Source: Hortaea werneckii
Taxonomy: Eukaryota; Ascomycota; Dothideomycetes; Mycosphaerellales; Teratosphaeriaceae
Assembly: GCA_037044905.1 (NCBI GenBank)
Contig: JBAOKB010000144.1
Coordinates: forward strand, 2,232,001 to 2,296,000
Direction of reading: 5' to 3'
Length of the DNA stretch: 64,000 nt
Shown here: positions 32,658 to 43,960 of the stretch, in pieces
How positions within the stretch are numbered: the stretch's first letter is position 1
How the letters are laid out: each line of letters opens with the position of its first letter
Made by a program: the position numbers and the translations under genes
Notes under the pieces: model-generated
The model's database searches: none
What the model saw: the letters and a program-made list of their open reading frames with translations, nothing else
What the model was told of the DNA's origin: nothing

Positions 32658-33708
32658 TTATTTCTTCCTCTCCTGATCCCGGAGCTCCCGCCATCTCGTC
32701 ATCAACGGGTCCATCTCCTCCTCACAATTCCGCTCAGGATCCCGCGCACAGCCGTGGAAATTCGCCACGAAATCGCCGTCGGAGTAAAGGCCTGCACTTT
32801 CAATGTCCCGTTAGCTCTGCACTATTTCCCTTCAGCAGTTTCCACGCAGTTGGATAAAAGGGAGTCCTGTACATACCGTCCGAGCCCCCCGACCCTCCCG
32901 AGGAGCGCGTATAGGAATTCAGCACCTTCTGCGGCACGAGCGCGAGCTTGGCCAGGATCGTGCCATGCCACTGGACGATATGCTCGAGGGCATGGCCCTC
33001 GGCCTTCTGGAAATTGTAGCTGCGGAACAAGGGGTCGAACCAGGCGTCGAGGAAGTACTTGGCCCACTCGCCGCTGCGGATGAGCATGCTGCCGCCGGCG
33101 AGGCCCTCGCGGTCCTGCGCCAGGATGAAATCCACCCGCTCGCCCCGCAGGTGCGAGAAGGTCTTGATGACGCTGTCTGGGGGTACTACGGGCTTGTCGG
33201 TGATCATGAGGGATTCGAGCTTGCGCGGGTCCGTGACTTTGTGTTCCAGGCTCTCCTGGGGGTTCATGATGATGGCTGTGTTGGAGAGGTAGAAGAGCCA
33301 TTCCGTGTGCGGGTAGAGCTTCATGGCGTGTCGGAGGGAGGGGATGTGCTCCAGCTCTCCGGGCTGTTGGGCATCAGGTCGTAGTCGGTGGTGTTGGGGA
33401 AGAAGGTCGCGTAGCCATGGCGGCTTGCGTAGTCCACCCGGTTGTCTCTGATGTTCTTCTTGTATGTCTCGCTCATCTTAGGGGAGAGGGTGGTGACGAT
33501 GACGGCTTCTGGGGTCCCCGGCGGCCGATACGTGGCCGGATCCGGTTTGGAGCCGCCGAGAGAGGTAGACGAGGAGCCATATGAAGGCGCCGGCGCCCAG
33601 CACATAAGGCGCAAGTGCCCTGAGGTTGCGTCGGCGGGTGTAGGAGGATGCGCGGGCAGAGGTGTATGGCGTCGGGGTAGAAGACTTTCGCGGGTATGGG
33701 AATTGCAT
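32658..33708 (-). CDS. GT34 alpha-1,6-mannosyltransferase-like (Mnn10/Mnn11 family), two frame breaks
   Basis: Exons are 33708-32877 and 32791-32658, about 321 residues. The start is the ATG at 33708. Residues about 27-45 form a signal anchor, so the enzyme would sit in the Golgi facing the lumen. GT34 members of this type extend N-glycan or mannan backbones in a complex. Recognisable blocks are PSLRHAMKLYPHTEWLFYL, KPVVPPDSVIKTFSHLRG, VDFILAQDREGLAGGSMLIR, EWAKYFLDAWFDPLFRSYNF and ALEHIVQWHGTILAKLALV. Where relatives usually have a DxD-type metal site after the WLFYL block, this protein reads SNTA. The frame breaks twice: once between about 33500 and 33560 (one extra base, perhaps in GGGG) and once between about 33340 and 33362 (one base short). 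The intron (85 nt) runs GTATGT to GCAG. Confidence 0.85.
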
Positions 33709-34156
33709 CTCGGCCAAGTATATGCTGCCCTCGGTGGGCTGTGTCCAGGAGCAGCCTTCTCTCGTTCTGTCCTCGCTGTGATCGGGTGCTCTATGGGGAC
33801 ATGGCCGCGAGAAGGTGACTCGGGTCGTGTCAGGTCAGATCAGGGCTGCGGTCGAGTGGATGAGCAGCCCATACAGCAGACACCAGCGTGACAGCACTCG
33901 TATCGCCAATCGCAAATTAAACCTCTCACTGCGCAGGTGGGGGAATCTGAGCTGACACGGATGCGTGGACGCTAGCGCGATGATTATGATTGCGCCAATG
34001 CAGGGTCATGGGAAGGAGCCGCAGAGCCTCAAGATTATAGGTTCAACTTTCTTATGCGGCGTCCTGGACGCTTTATCGCCCGAGGCAGTTGGACCACCTG
34101 AATCCGCTCACGAATCAACATCTCTTTACGAGAACCACCCGCACCTCCTACCGCTG
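33709..34156. other. Divergent promoter GT34 / GEP3
   Basis: 448 bp between head-to-head genes. The plus frame is open upstream of the GEP3 start, but this part does not look like protein of the family. Confidence 0.5.
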
Positions 34157-36301
34157 ATGCTGAGGCGGCTTCCAGCACTGCCGCGACGCATTGCAACACC
34201 CACGCGACATCGAGCGACATGGACTCCGCATCACCGAGCTGGCCTGCTAGGCCGCGACCAATCACCGAGATGGGATGAGCCCAGCCGACGGCCGTACTTC
34301 ACCACCGTACGCAGATACCAGACGCAAGAGATTGGGACATCCGAAGACTCAATCAGAGTCGACAACACCACATCAACACAACCCCCCGCTTTTGTAGCGG
34401 AATGGACAAGGAACCTGCCAACCGTCTGCCCCGGCTGCGGTGCTCATAGCCAGACGGTCGATCCGCAGAGTCCTGGATTCTACAATGCGAAACGCGCTCA
34501 AAAGGCTGCGGAGAAGGAGCAAGCAAGGAAGGAAGCCGATGATATCTTCAACGCGGCGTTACAGGCCGGCGAGCTGTCCAATTCGCCTCCGCAGCATGAC
34601 ACCAGGCCTCTTCAGCGCGGCATGTCTTCCCGCGCCAACAACCCCCAATGCGATCGCTGCATCGACCTGCACCATCAGAGTCGCGGCCAGTCCATCATCC
34701 ATCCATCCATGCAGAGCATCCAAGCCATCATCGAGGAGAGCCCGCACAAGCACAACCACATCTACCACGTCCTTGACGCTGCGGACTTTCCCATGTCGCT
34801 CATCCCCAACCTACAGAGTGCATTGGACCTTCCACGTTTGCGCACGAAGAATAGACGTAGCAAGAGCATCCGCTACATGAAGGGCAGAGTGGCTGAGGTC
34901 AGCTTTATCATCACGCGGTCAGATCTTCTAGCGCCGAAGAAAGAGCAGGTGGATACTTTGATGCCGTATTTGCAGGAAGTGTTACGTGACGCCTTGGGCA
35001 GGACAGGCAGGAGAGTGAGACTAGGGAATGTTCGGTGTGTTTCGGCCAAGAGAGGATGGTGGACAAGGACGGTAAAGGAGGAGATATGGGATAAGGGTGG
35101 GGCAGGCTGGATGGTTGGGAAGGTCAATGTCGGGAAGAGTGCGCTTTTTGAAGTCGTATTTCCTAAAGGCAGAAACCAGCTGTCGGAAGTGAAAAGGGAC
35201 GAGTCAGGAGCAGCGGAGATAGAAGAGGTGCAGAGTCTACCTCGCACCGCCAACTCGGCTAGTGAGCTCGCCGAAGGCAACGAAGGCTTGGAGTCGAAGA
35301 AAGATGCGCTTCAGGAGACAGAGCTCCAGCTGGACGGTAAGAACGAAGAAGATCCAGACGATGAACCGTTCGACGAAGACGTCGACGCTTCTCTTCTACC
35401 ACCAGCGCAACCCGAGACTCAGTATCCCAACATGCCCCTCGTAAGCTCACTACCCGGCACAACCGCTTCACCGATCCGCATACCTTTCGGAAACGGCAAA
35501 GGCGAGCTCATCGACCTGCCGGGAGTCGAACGCAGCAACATCGACACGCACATCAAACCCGAGCACCACAAGGACCTGGTGATGAAATCCCGCGTCGTCC
35601 CCGACCAACACAACATCCGCCCAGGCCAGAGCCTGCTCCTAGGCGGCCTCATCCGCATCTCCCACACCGGCGACGCCGAAACCCCCAACATCCTCGCCTA
35701 CCCCTTCGTCCCCGCTGCCCTCACGCCCCACGTCACCGGCACCCACAAAGCCATCGCGATCCAAACCGGCGTGCACTCGGCCTCGAGCCACGGCCGCGAA
35801 GGCGAGACCTACACCGGCACCGTCCCCTCCATCGCCACGGACGCCTCGAAACCCCAGATCCAAAGCGCCGGGACTTTCCGCCTCGAATGGGACGTCACGA
35901 AGAAGCGCTCCGGGCCCCTGACCGACCCCGCCGCGGGGAAACAGAAAACCGCGAACCTCCCTTTCGTCGTCTACTCGGCCGATCTCCTCATCGAGAGCGT
36001 GGGGTGGGTGGAATTAGTCTGCCAGGTCCGACGGCGACGGAGACAACCCGCGACGGAAGACGCGCTGTCCTCGCTCGACGACGGCATGGACGCGGATCAA
36101 GACCAGCAGGAGCCGAGACTTCCAGCGGTAGAGGTGTTCAGCCCTGAAGGGAAATTCGTGGCTGTGCGTCGGCCGATGAATGCTTGGATGTTGGGCGGAC
36201 AGAAGAAGGTGGCGGTCAGGGAGAGGCATGCACGGCCGAGACAGAGTATTAGTTTGCAGAAGAGGAAGGAAGGAGGGAGGAAGAAAGATTGGTCGGCTTA
36301 G
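34157..36301 (+). CDS. GEP3: Mitochondrial YqeH-type GTPase (genetic interactor of prohibitin 3)
   Basis: Single exon with an open frame from 33965. The ATG at 34157 is preferred because it starts an Arg-rich, acid-free presequence, giving 714 residues. Members act in assembly of the mitochondrial small ribosomal subunit. A zinc-finger-like part (CPGCG near residue 90, CDRCIDLHHQ near 158) comes first. A circularly permuted GTPase follows: G4-like TRSDLL, G5-like CVSAKRGWW, then G1 GKVNVGKSALFE at about residue 320, and DLPG (G3) at about 454. An acidic insertion lies between G1 and G3. The C-terminal half carries the conserved extension. The frame is fully intact over more than 2 kb, in contrast to several neighbours. 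Confidence 0.88.
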   Translation: MLRRLPALPRRIATPTRHRATWTPHHRAGLLGRDQSPRWDEPSRRPYFTTVRRYQTQEIGTSEDSIRVDNTTSTQPPAFVAEWTRNLPTVCPGCGAHSQTVDPQSPGFYNAKRAQKAAEKEQARKEADDIFNAALQAGELSNSPPQHDTRPLQRGMSSRANNPQCDRCIDLHHQSRGQSIIHPSMQSIQAIIEESPHKHNHIYHVLDAADFPMSLIPNLQSALDLPRLRTKNRRSKSIRYMKGRVAEVSFIITRSDLLAPKKEQVDTLMPYLQEVLRDALGRTGRRVRLGNVRCVSAKRGWWTRTVKEEIWDKGGAGWMVGKVNVGKSALFEVVFPKGRNQLSEVKRDESGAAEIEEVQSLPRTANSASELAEGNEGLESKKDALQETELQLDGKNEEDPDDEPFDEDVDASLLPPAQPETQYPNMPLVSSLPGTTASPIRIPFGNGKGELIDLPGVERSNIDTHIKPEHHKDLVMKSRVVPDQHNIRPGQSLLLGGLIRISHTGDAETPNILAYPFVPAALTPHVTGTHKAIAIQTGVHSASSHGREGETYTGTVPSIATDASKPQIQSAGTFRLEWDVTKKRSGPLTDPAAGKQKTANLPFVVYSADLLIESVGWVELVCQVRRRRRQPATEDALSSLDDGMDADQDQQEPRLPAVEVFSPEGKFVAVRRPMNAWMLGGQKKVAVRERHARPRQSISLQKRKEGGRKKDWSA

Positions 36302-36962
36302 GAGAGGCGTGTGGGTTACCGTAGGAAGGGACTGGAATCGGAAAGGGGGGGGGTTCCCCCCTCTGTTTCTGGGGATAATCCTGGTGTGGCGAATCACTCG
36401 CCTGCTGTTTTTCCTTTTTTTTTTTTTTTCACGCCCCAGCGGCTGTGGTCGTGATGGGAGGGAGGAATCAATAGAGCTGATGCATTCTTCCCTCCCTCGC
36501 ACTTCTTTCATGCTGGTGGAATCATTCCTCCCCCGCCCGCCCCCTCGATCGAACAGCAGAGGGGTCGTGTACTATAGGATTACCATTTTTTTTTTTTTTT
36601 TTTCACCCCTAGCACTGTATAATATTCGTTTGAAGAAATTTTTCGCTTCTTTCTTCTAAAATCCGGGCGGGATGCTACTCTACCAACCACGTGAAGAATT
36701 GGAAACAAAGTTTCCAACCGACGTGTGTTGTTGTTGGCTTCAGAGGGCGGTAGGAAACGCAATCTCTCCCGCTCCCCCAATCAGTACCTGTAATAGGCAT
36801 GGGAGTCCCACTCTCTCTCAGTCTGTGCCAGAAGGTCTAATTGAGGGGGAGGCCCTTGTAGAGACTATACTAATTGAGGGGCGAGGGCTCATGCATGGAC
36901 TATCCAAACCCCCCTTCCCCCCCTTTCGTCCTCGCAAGCTTGACGAGAGATGAAGAGTGCAT

Positions 36963-36997
<35 letters not shown>
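36963..36997. repeat. G35 mononucleotide tract
   Basis: Uninterrupted run of 35 G on the plus strand in a convergent intergenic region. Confidence 0.9.
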
Positions 36998-36998
<1 letters not shown>

Positions 36999-37168
36999 GG
37001 TACGAGCAGAGACACTCGCAGTGGATCCTCCATCCCAGAGGTCGTCGACGGCACGATGATCGACTTCAAACCCCCCCTTTTATTTTCTTTTTCTTTTCTT
37101 TTTTCGGTTGAGGCCAAATGCTGCGAGGCGTAGTGAGACACAAGTACCGGTACCACTTACCTCATATT

Positions 37169-37171
<3 letters not shown>

Positions 37172-37206
<35 letters not shown>
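37172..37206. repeat. (AG)n microsatellite
   Basis: About 17 AG units downstream of the G35 tract. Confidence 0.9.
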
Positions 37207-37210
<4 letters not shown>

Positions 37211-37835
37211 TGAGAAGTGTGAGAGACTCGATCGAAAAAAAAATGGATGGTTCATGTTCTTGTTTTTTCATTTCCATATGATACATCTCTCACTTCCGTC
37301 CGAGCCAAGCCAAGCTAAACCCCCATGCCCCCCGGGAACCGCCTTTATCAAATGGTGGAGGCCATCAGACTCCCCACGAAACGGACGGAATCCGGTAGTT
37401 AAAGAGGCCTAGGCTCACTTTTCTCTTGCCTTCTTGCCCGCTAGCTTCTTCCCGCATCCCTCCCTCCCTCGCTTCCTTCTCTGTGTCCTTTAATCATACA
37501 TGTCTGCTTCCCTCTCTCTCTCTCTCTCTCTGTGCCTAGAAGATGCTTCAAGCCACCAGCGCCACACCACCAAAGAAGAACTACCAAGCCATCGTTCACC
37601 AAGCTACTCATCGACCTTCGAAGGATCAAAGGGGGAAAAAGGGACTCTATCTGTTATACACCGTTCTCATCATCAAATTCGTCATTTTTTGCTGGGAGGA
37701 AAAGATCCGCGAGGATCCTCGGTTCTTTTTCTTTTCTTCTTCCTTCGCCTGATTCATTCCCTCCATTATAGAACGCTGGGATAGTCATGAAATCGGAGAG
37801 AAGAGGAAGATTGCCGATTGAAAGGGCGGAGAATC

Positions 37836-40650
37836 TTACTCCTCCTCGGATTCCTCACTCTCATCATCGCCAGAGCTCTCGGCCTTGGTGGCATTGAAGC
37901 CGGAGTTCGTGGGGACTCGGAACCGCTATTCCCGGCCTGACCGAACTGCGACAGCTTGTTCTTCAGCTGCGAGATGGCTTCAGCCTGTTCGCGCTTGCCC
38001 ATGGGCTTGTGCTTCTTGCGCTTGCTGGCGTTGGACGCACGTGCGGGAGCGAACTCGCCGTCGTCTTCGAATGCGCCATCGTCCGGCGGAGAATCCGCGG
38101 CCGCGACGCCCTTGGGCTTGCCGAACAGCTTGCGCACGTACTTCAACAGGAGGGCCTGGACGTCATTCGGCAGCTCGTCGATCTCCAACTCCATCTCGTC
38201 CATGTTGCGGTACTTGGCGCAGTTCTCGGTGATGATGTTCGTGAGCTCGCCAACTTGCGAGTCGTTCATGCGACCGACTGCCTCGGAGATCTCTTGCTTC
38301 TCATCATACGTCACCTGCTTGGGTTTGGCGGCCTTCTTAGGGGCCGGCTTAGGTGCAGGGATCTTGGCTTTTGGAGCAGAAGACGTGGTACCAACCTTCT
38401 GCTTGCTAGACCCGCCCCCACCGCCGTTCTTGACCTTCGACTTCTTCGTCTTTGGCGCCTTGACATTGCCGCCGCCTGCCATACCTGCGATCATATTCTG
38501 CATGTCGGCGAGCTGCTTCTGCAAAGCCTGGATGGTCTGTTCCTTGTCGTCGTCGCCAGCATCATCTTCCTCTTCCTCCTGTTCGTCACTATCGTCGTCG
38601 GAGGCGGAAGTGCCGCGCTGTGAATCTGGCTTGTGAGCACGTTCCCACTTCTCTTTGCCGTTCCAATGCTGCTCGAAGATGCGACGCATTTGCACGCCCA
38701 AATCACGGACAGGGTTGCCGACAGGGTTGAAGGTCAGGCAGTTATCGATCATCAAATCGAAATCCTTCTTGAACTCTTTGGCGTTGCTGTACTGACCGCC
38801 CTTGAGCTTCTGGCTCATGGTGCCAAGGTCCATAGGATGCTTGATTATTTGACGATAGTTGGGAATGTTCAGCGCAACAGGATCGACGGGTGCAAGAAAA
38901 ACATGATTGACGTTCCCATACTTGCCGCTGCGGACCTCGTCAAGCACATGCTCACAGAACCGAAGCTCCAACTGAGCCTCTTTCCTTCTTGGCTTTGCGT
39001 AAGCGATCTCGCGATTCTGAGGAGGCTTGATTGCGCGGGCCGGACGATCATTAGCAGTCGACTCACGACGAATTTGAGGCTGGCCATCAACCAAAGCGTA
39101 TGGTTCGGACTTGGCGGCAGGCGCCGTAGGCGCTGCAGCTGCCCTGTGCTCGCGGCGTTGTGCAGGTTTCACGGCCGGCGACGCACGCTTGGCCGACTTC
39201 TGCGGCATCGGTACATCGGGGCTAGGAACTGTCTCCATCATGCGACGGAAGTATGCCTCCATCGACATCGCCGCCGTTGTGATAGGATGCTGATCGCCGT
39301 TGAAAGTACGACAGTTGTTCACAACAAGCTCAAAGTCATTGACAAAGTCTTGAACTGTTGCATACTGGCCGTCCTTCAGCTTGCGCTCCATTGTACCAAG
39401 ATCCATTGGTTGCTTGATGATGGTGGGATAGCTTGGGATATTCAATGCAACATAGTCCACAGGCTTAGTGAAGTAGATCGAGCTCTTCGTCTTCTTCAAG
39501 TTCTTCATCTTCTCCGTAAGACTGGATTTTTGTGCAAGGGTAAGCGGAGCAGTACTATACTTCGACTTGCTTGCAGCAGCAGCGTTGGCGACGGCCTCAC
39601 CCTCTGTCGAAGGTTTGACTTCAGCCTCTGCAGGCTGCTGTGAACCTCCTGCTTGCGCCGATGGTGCGTCATCGGCTGGAGGTTTTGAGTCTTGAGGTTC
39701 CGCAGGAGGCGCGTCACTCGAGCTTACCGCATTCTCTTCAGCCTTGGGAGCCTCAGCCTTTGGTGCTGAATCGGCGGTGGACGCAGGCTCCGTGGGGGCC
39801 GACATTTCCTGATCATCCTGTACAGCTGATGCGTTTGGCTCGTTGGCTGGAGGCTGCTCTGACTTGACTTCGGCTGATCCGTCGACCTTACTGCGTTTCG
39901 CCGCCCGTTCCTCGTCCTCTTCATCATCTTCTCGTTGCCGCACTACACCCTGTTCGGGCGCTTGGACAGGGTCAGGCTGGGGTTCATGCTTTGACGCAGA
40001 TTCAGAAGCTTCCGCTGATGGTGATTCCGTCTTTGGTTGAGGTGGAGGTGCAGATTGATCTTCTGCTGGTTGATCCTTTGCTGGTTGATCATCTACGGGT
40101 CGGTCCTCTGAGGGTTTCTCGTCTGCGGGTTGGTCTACGGCATCATCCATCTTTGTGTCGACGTCAGCTTCCGATGTAACCAGCGGCTGATCCGGTGGCG
40201 GAGTCGGATGCGAAGCCGGCGCGTCCTTTGGCACAAATTCAGAAACGGGTTGGATGCCCCCTGCAACATCATCTGTTGGGGTTGGGCCAGCTGGGTTTGG
40301 GTCCGGCGCTGCAGCGGTTGCATCCTTGACATTCACGGCGGTGTCCTTTGAAGGGAGCGTACCGTTCTCTTGGAAAGACTCCTTGTTGGTGACGTCGGCG
40401 TCTTGCATGATGGGCTGTGATTTTTCATGCTCGCTATCGAGAAACAGTCAGTAATGCAACCAAGAGCGGACGTCATGTACAAGTATGCAACAGTAAAAGA
40501 GGCGAACGAAGAGCTGCAAGAAGAAGCGAGGCGATGACGACGTTGGCAAATGCAAGAGACGACTACGTACCCGTTCGGGAGATGGTTGCTCTGTGGCACG
40601 TCCTCAGCCTGATCCATGGCCGATGGTGGCGCCGAAAGATCCGTGGCCAT
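37836..40650 (-). CDS. BDF1: BET-family double bromodomain protein, one frame break near C-terminus
   Basis: Exons are 40650-40571 and 40433-37836 (intron 137 nt, GTACGT to ATAG), about 892 residues. BET proteins read acetylated histone H4 and recruit TFIID and chromatin factors. The first 325 residues are Pro/Glu/Asp-rich and disordered, with a KR-type signal (ERAAKRSKVDG). Bromodomain 1 spans about 330-430, with YPTIIKQPMDLGTMERKL and the acetyl-lysine Asn in NCRTFN. Bromodomain 2 spans about 515-620, with YRQIIKHPMDLGTMSQKL and NCLTFN. The ET domain is about 735-800 (LPNDVQALLLKYVRKLFG). The frame breaks at 37911-37914 (GGGG on plus, one base short). Restoring it gives the acidic Ser/Glu ending typical of the family, with a stop at 37836. 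The uncorrected frame runs to 37766 in unlikely sequence. Confidence 0.93.
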
Positions 40651-41942
40651 GTTGACGGGTCAAACTAAATCGATGGTTGACGTTCCGGTGACGGCGACGA
40701 CAACCAAGAGGGCAGTAATGATTGCGCACAATAAATGGCGGACCAGGAGTGATGGTGGCCGATGAGCGCAGGTGACGCGCACGTGATTTGGCGTGGCCTT
40801 TTGATAGAGGCGCGTCAGGTCAAGGTGCGCCGTGCTTCGAGTGGCTCGGCAAAAGTTGGAATCAAGCGCAGAGATGCGTTCCGAAGAAATACTTCGAGAT
40901 GGCTAAACCTCGGCAGCGCAAGCCGCAGTGGACACGTGACAAGTGTTCACGCCCAAGTGAATGTGTCGCAGTAAGCTGCAGCCTTGCGCGAAGGCGCAAG
41001 AAAGAGTCGGCGCGGGGGTGGGGAGGTGAACAGTTGAGGAGGATGTTGCGACACGGTGACGGACGTCGTGTCGCTTTCGGATCCAGCCAAAAAAGAGCAG
41101 GTCCAAAGCCGACGCAAGAGTGATCCACTAGTGAAAGCGACCGTGCTCTGTACGTGGGATGGGTGCGCGCGGATGGGCGGCCGAGGCTATGCGCGCCGAA
41201 GATGGAGCGGTAGTGTGAATTAAATAGCGTGATCAACACTCACTGGAGATACCTCCGTCCCTACCAACTACCTAGGTATGTAGGTGGTGTGGTCGTCGCG
41301 AAGGGGATGATGCGTCAACACAGTCTGACTAAGCGCGCATATGGTGGCGGTGTGCGGCGGGCGGTTGCTGCTTGGGGCGGAACAAAAGCGCGGGGTTGCA
41401 GGGCAGCGTTTGGTTTCGGAGTGGTGGTTCAGCGATCAAAGAAAGAGAGGGTAGCCGGCGTCCTTCTTAAAGGTCCCCTCCGCGTTGCCTCCGGCTTTGA
41501 CACGCCAACCGCCCGCTACCCGCTGTGATTGGCTCGGCTCTTCTCCTGTCCAGCACCGATGCAAATTTCAATCCCTCGTTGCACGCCACTATCAGTCGCA
41601 CGCGTCGCAATGGGCGCGCATGCACGCGATCATTATTACAAGTGAACAGACACACACGATGCAATTTACACGGCTGTCATGACAATACTATGTTCGATAC
41701 ATCATCACGCAATGCCTGTCGCGTTGCTCGTCCGGAAGCCCCAAACGCGCCAAGACCTCCGAAGCTGCAGAGCTGGGGCCCGGCCGCAGCGGGCGCTAAA
41801 CTCCAACGGGCATTCATGTGGGTCGAGAAAATTGTCTCTGCCAAAGATCGATCTTGACGCCATCCCATTATTATCCACCCTCACCACCGGACCTCTGTCC
41901 CTATCCTATCCGTCGTAGAACCAGGTCGGACATGCTGTCGCG
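40651..41942. other. Divergent intergenic region BDF1 / Utp12-domain gene
   Basis: 1.3 kb between head-to-head genes, GC-rich, with an ACCTAGGT palindrome at 41270-41277. No ORF has support. Confidence 0.55.
41270..41277. promoter_or_regulatory. ACCTAGGT palindrome
   Basis: Perfect palindrome in the BDF1/Utp12-domain divergent promoter, the third of four copies in the window. Confidence 0.25.
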
Positions 41943-43394
41943 ATGAGTGCCGCAAAGCGCTCGATCAGGTCGGCCTCAGGCGCCCAGTCTGCATCCTCGC
42001 CGCACTCCTCCAAGCGGCAAAAGACGACGCCAAATTCGCACGTGCCGAAGAAAACCGGCCTTGGGTTTCTCGTCGACGATGACGCCCGCGCTGGAAGAAA
42101 GTTGGATGCCCGTCCGACCAATGGAGTGCCGAAGAACAAATCGACCCGGGTGGACGAGTCACATGCGCTCGTAGCGCCGGACGCTGCAGAGGACGACAAG
42201 GACTCCGCCGTGAATGGCAAACCGCAGGAGGTCATTGATATCTCAAGTGGAGAAGAGAGCAGCAGCGATGATGAAGAAGTCGAGGATCAGAGGCGAGGTA
42301 ACGGTGGCCTTGTGAATGGCCATAGAGCTTCCCTTCAAGATGCTGAGCTCGGCGCCGCAGACGACCGGATGGAAGGGTTAGAAGGCACCAATCCAGATGA
42401 GGCAGAGGAGGAGCTGGGCGAGCCGTCTTTTGCCGATATCTTGCGGGCCAGGCACCCAGACACGATTGACGTCCAAGCATCTTTCGGGGCTCCCGCTGAG
42501 CGCTCGGCTTTGGTACCAGCGAACGAGAATCGTGCGATTGCGGCACCTTCAGCGACCTCACTGGGCACAGTACTCACGCAAGCGTTGAAGACCAATGATA
42601 AAGACTTGCTAGAGAGTTGCTTCCAGGTCACCGAGCTCGCTAGCATAAGATCAACGATCCAACGCTTGCAGTCTCACCAAGCATCTGTCCTCCTCCAACG
42701 CCTCGCCGAGAGAATACATAAACGCCCTGGTCGAACAAGCAACTTGATGGTTTGGGTGCAGTGGACATTAGTGACCCACGGTGGATACCTCGCCACGCAG
42801 CCTGAGGTCATGAAGAGGATAAGGTCCCTGTCGCAAGTCGTGAGGGAACGTGCAAGTGGTCTGCAACCTCTGTTGCATCTCAAGGGCAAACTCGACTTGT
42901 TGAGTGCACAGCTAGAGCTGAGGAGGAACATGCAGGGTGCCGCCCGCAGAAGGGCCGATGATGAAGACGACGAAGATGCCGTACTGTACGTTGAGGGCCA
43001 GAACGACGACTGGTCAGACGAGGACGAGGACGCAGAGATGGAGGACGGCGCCGAACGCAAGTTGTTGAAGCCGTCTGCCTCAAAGCGCAAAGGTTTGACC
43101 GGTACGCCCAAGTCTATGGCGACGGAGGCCGATGATGAGAGTGACGAGGGTATGCCAAATGGCGTCACGCAGGAGTCGGACGAGGAGAGCGAAAATGAAG
43201 ACGGAGGCGAAGGCCAGGGCATGGTCGACGATGAAGCCGAAGAAACCTCTGACGACGATGCCGAGGAGGCCAGCTCGGCAGACGAAGAGCAAAGCGAGCC
43301 AGAGTCCGAAGATGATGAGACCGAGCCGTCCGATGAAGAGAGCGAGCCCGAGATCAAGCAGCCGCAACCCAAGACATTGAATCGCAAACGATAA
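41943..43394 (+). CDS. Utp12-domain nucleolar protein (Utp5/WDR43-related C-terminal type)
   Basis: Single exon, 483 residues, intact frame. The N-terminal 200 residues are charged and disordered, with KRQK and acidic patches. The only folded part is about residues 210-330, an alpha-helical block typical of the Utp12 domain (QALKTNDKDLLESCF, LQRLAERIHKRPGR, WVQWTLVTHGGYL, SQVVRERASGLQPLLHLKGK). In t-Utp proteins this domain ends a WD-repeat protein that binds pre-rRNA in the SSU processome. Here no WD repeats precede it, so it is either a fungal short form or a paralogue. From about residue 345 to the end it is extremely acidic, typical of nucleolar proteins. Confidence 0.75.
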   Translation: MSAAKRSIRSASGAQSASSPHSSKRQKTTPNSHVPKKTGLGFLVDDDARAGRKLDARPTNGVPKNKSTRVDESHALVAPDAAEDDKDSAVNGKPQEVIDISSGEESSSDDEEVEDQRRGNGGLVNGHRASLQDAELGAADDRMEGLEGTNPDEAEEELGEPSFADILRARHPDTIDVQASFGAPAERSALVPANENRAIAAPSATSLGTVLTQALKTNDKDLLESCFQVTELASIRSTIQRLQSHQASVLLQRLAERIHKRPGRTSNLMVWVQWTLVTHGGYLATQPEVMKRIRSLSQVVRERASGLQPLLHLKGKLDLLSAQLELRRNMQGAARRRADDEDDEDAVLYVEGQNDDWSDEDEDAEMEDGAERKLLKPSASKRKGLTGTPKSMATEADDESDEGMPNGVTQESDEESENEDGGEGQGMVDDEAEETSDDDAEEASSADEEQSEPESEDDETEPSDEESEPEIKQPQPKTLNRKR

Positions 43395-43960
43395 TAGCTT
43401 GGTTTAGGATTGGTTGCGAAGGGCGGGGAAACCTCCACCCCGAAAAAATGTATAGAGTATAAAATTTTTATTCATTTCTGGAGCACTTGGTATGGCATTC
43501 TGGCAAGGCGTTGGTAAGATGAGTTTCTTTGGTCTTTTCCCTTTTTCATCACTGTCAGCGTTCAAGCGGTAGAGGACTGTCACATACGGATAAGAGTGTG
43601 TCATGATACCCACCTGTGGCGGTAAAGCATGTTTTTCACCTCGACATGTTCGGCGTAGCTCTAAATCTGTATTACCATTTAAAGGCGTGCGCCCATTTTT
43701 CGATGCGAATAAAGGCTCCTTTCCATAGTGCTGACGCGAAACGTAGATCCACTCGTGACTTCGAACCGCTCTATGGTGCGCATAGCGACTATTGGTCGAT
43801 CGTACACTCTGTGTGTTTTCTTTATTGTGAACAATGCCCCTTTATCCATTACCCGACGACGATCGGCATTGTTTTCCGCGCCCATTGTTCTCTCAAAACC
43901 CGGAGAATAACTCTCATTGCAATTTCCGTCATTTTAAACATCTATCCAACCTCAGACGAC
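43395..43960. other. Intergenic
   Basis: About 570 bp. The plus frame is open from 43616 but this first part does not look like protein. No gene supported. Confidence 0.4.

Larger units (their letters stand above)
36302..37835. other. Convergent intergenic region with G35 and AG repeats
   Basis: 1.5 kb between the 3' ends of GEP3 and the bromodomain gene. It holds T runs near 36416-36430 and 36586-36602, a G35 tract, an AG array at 37172-37206 and a CT run near 37513-37531. No gene supported. Confidence 0.6.
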
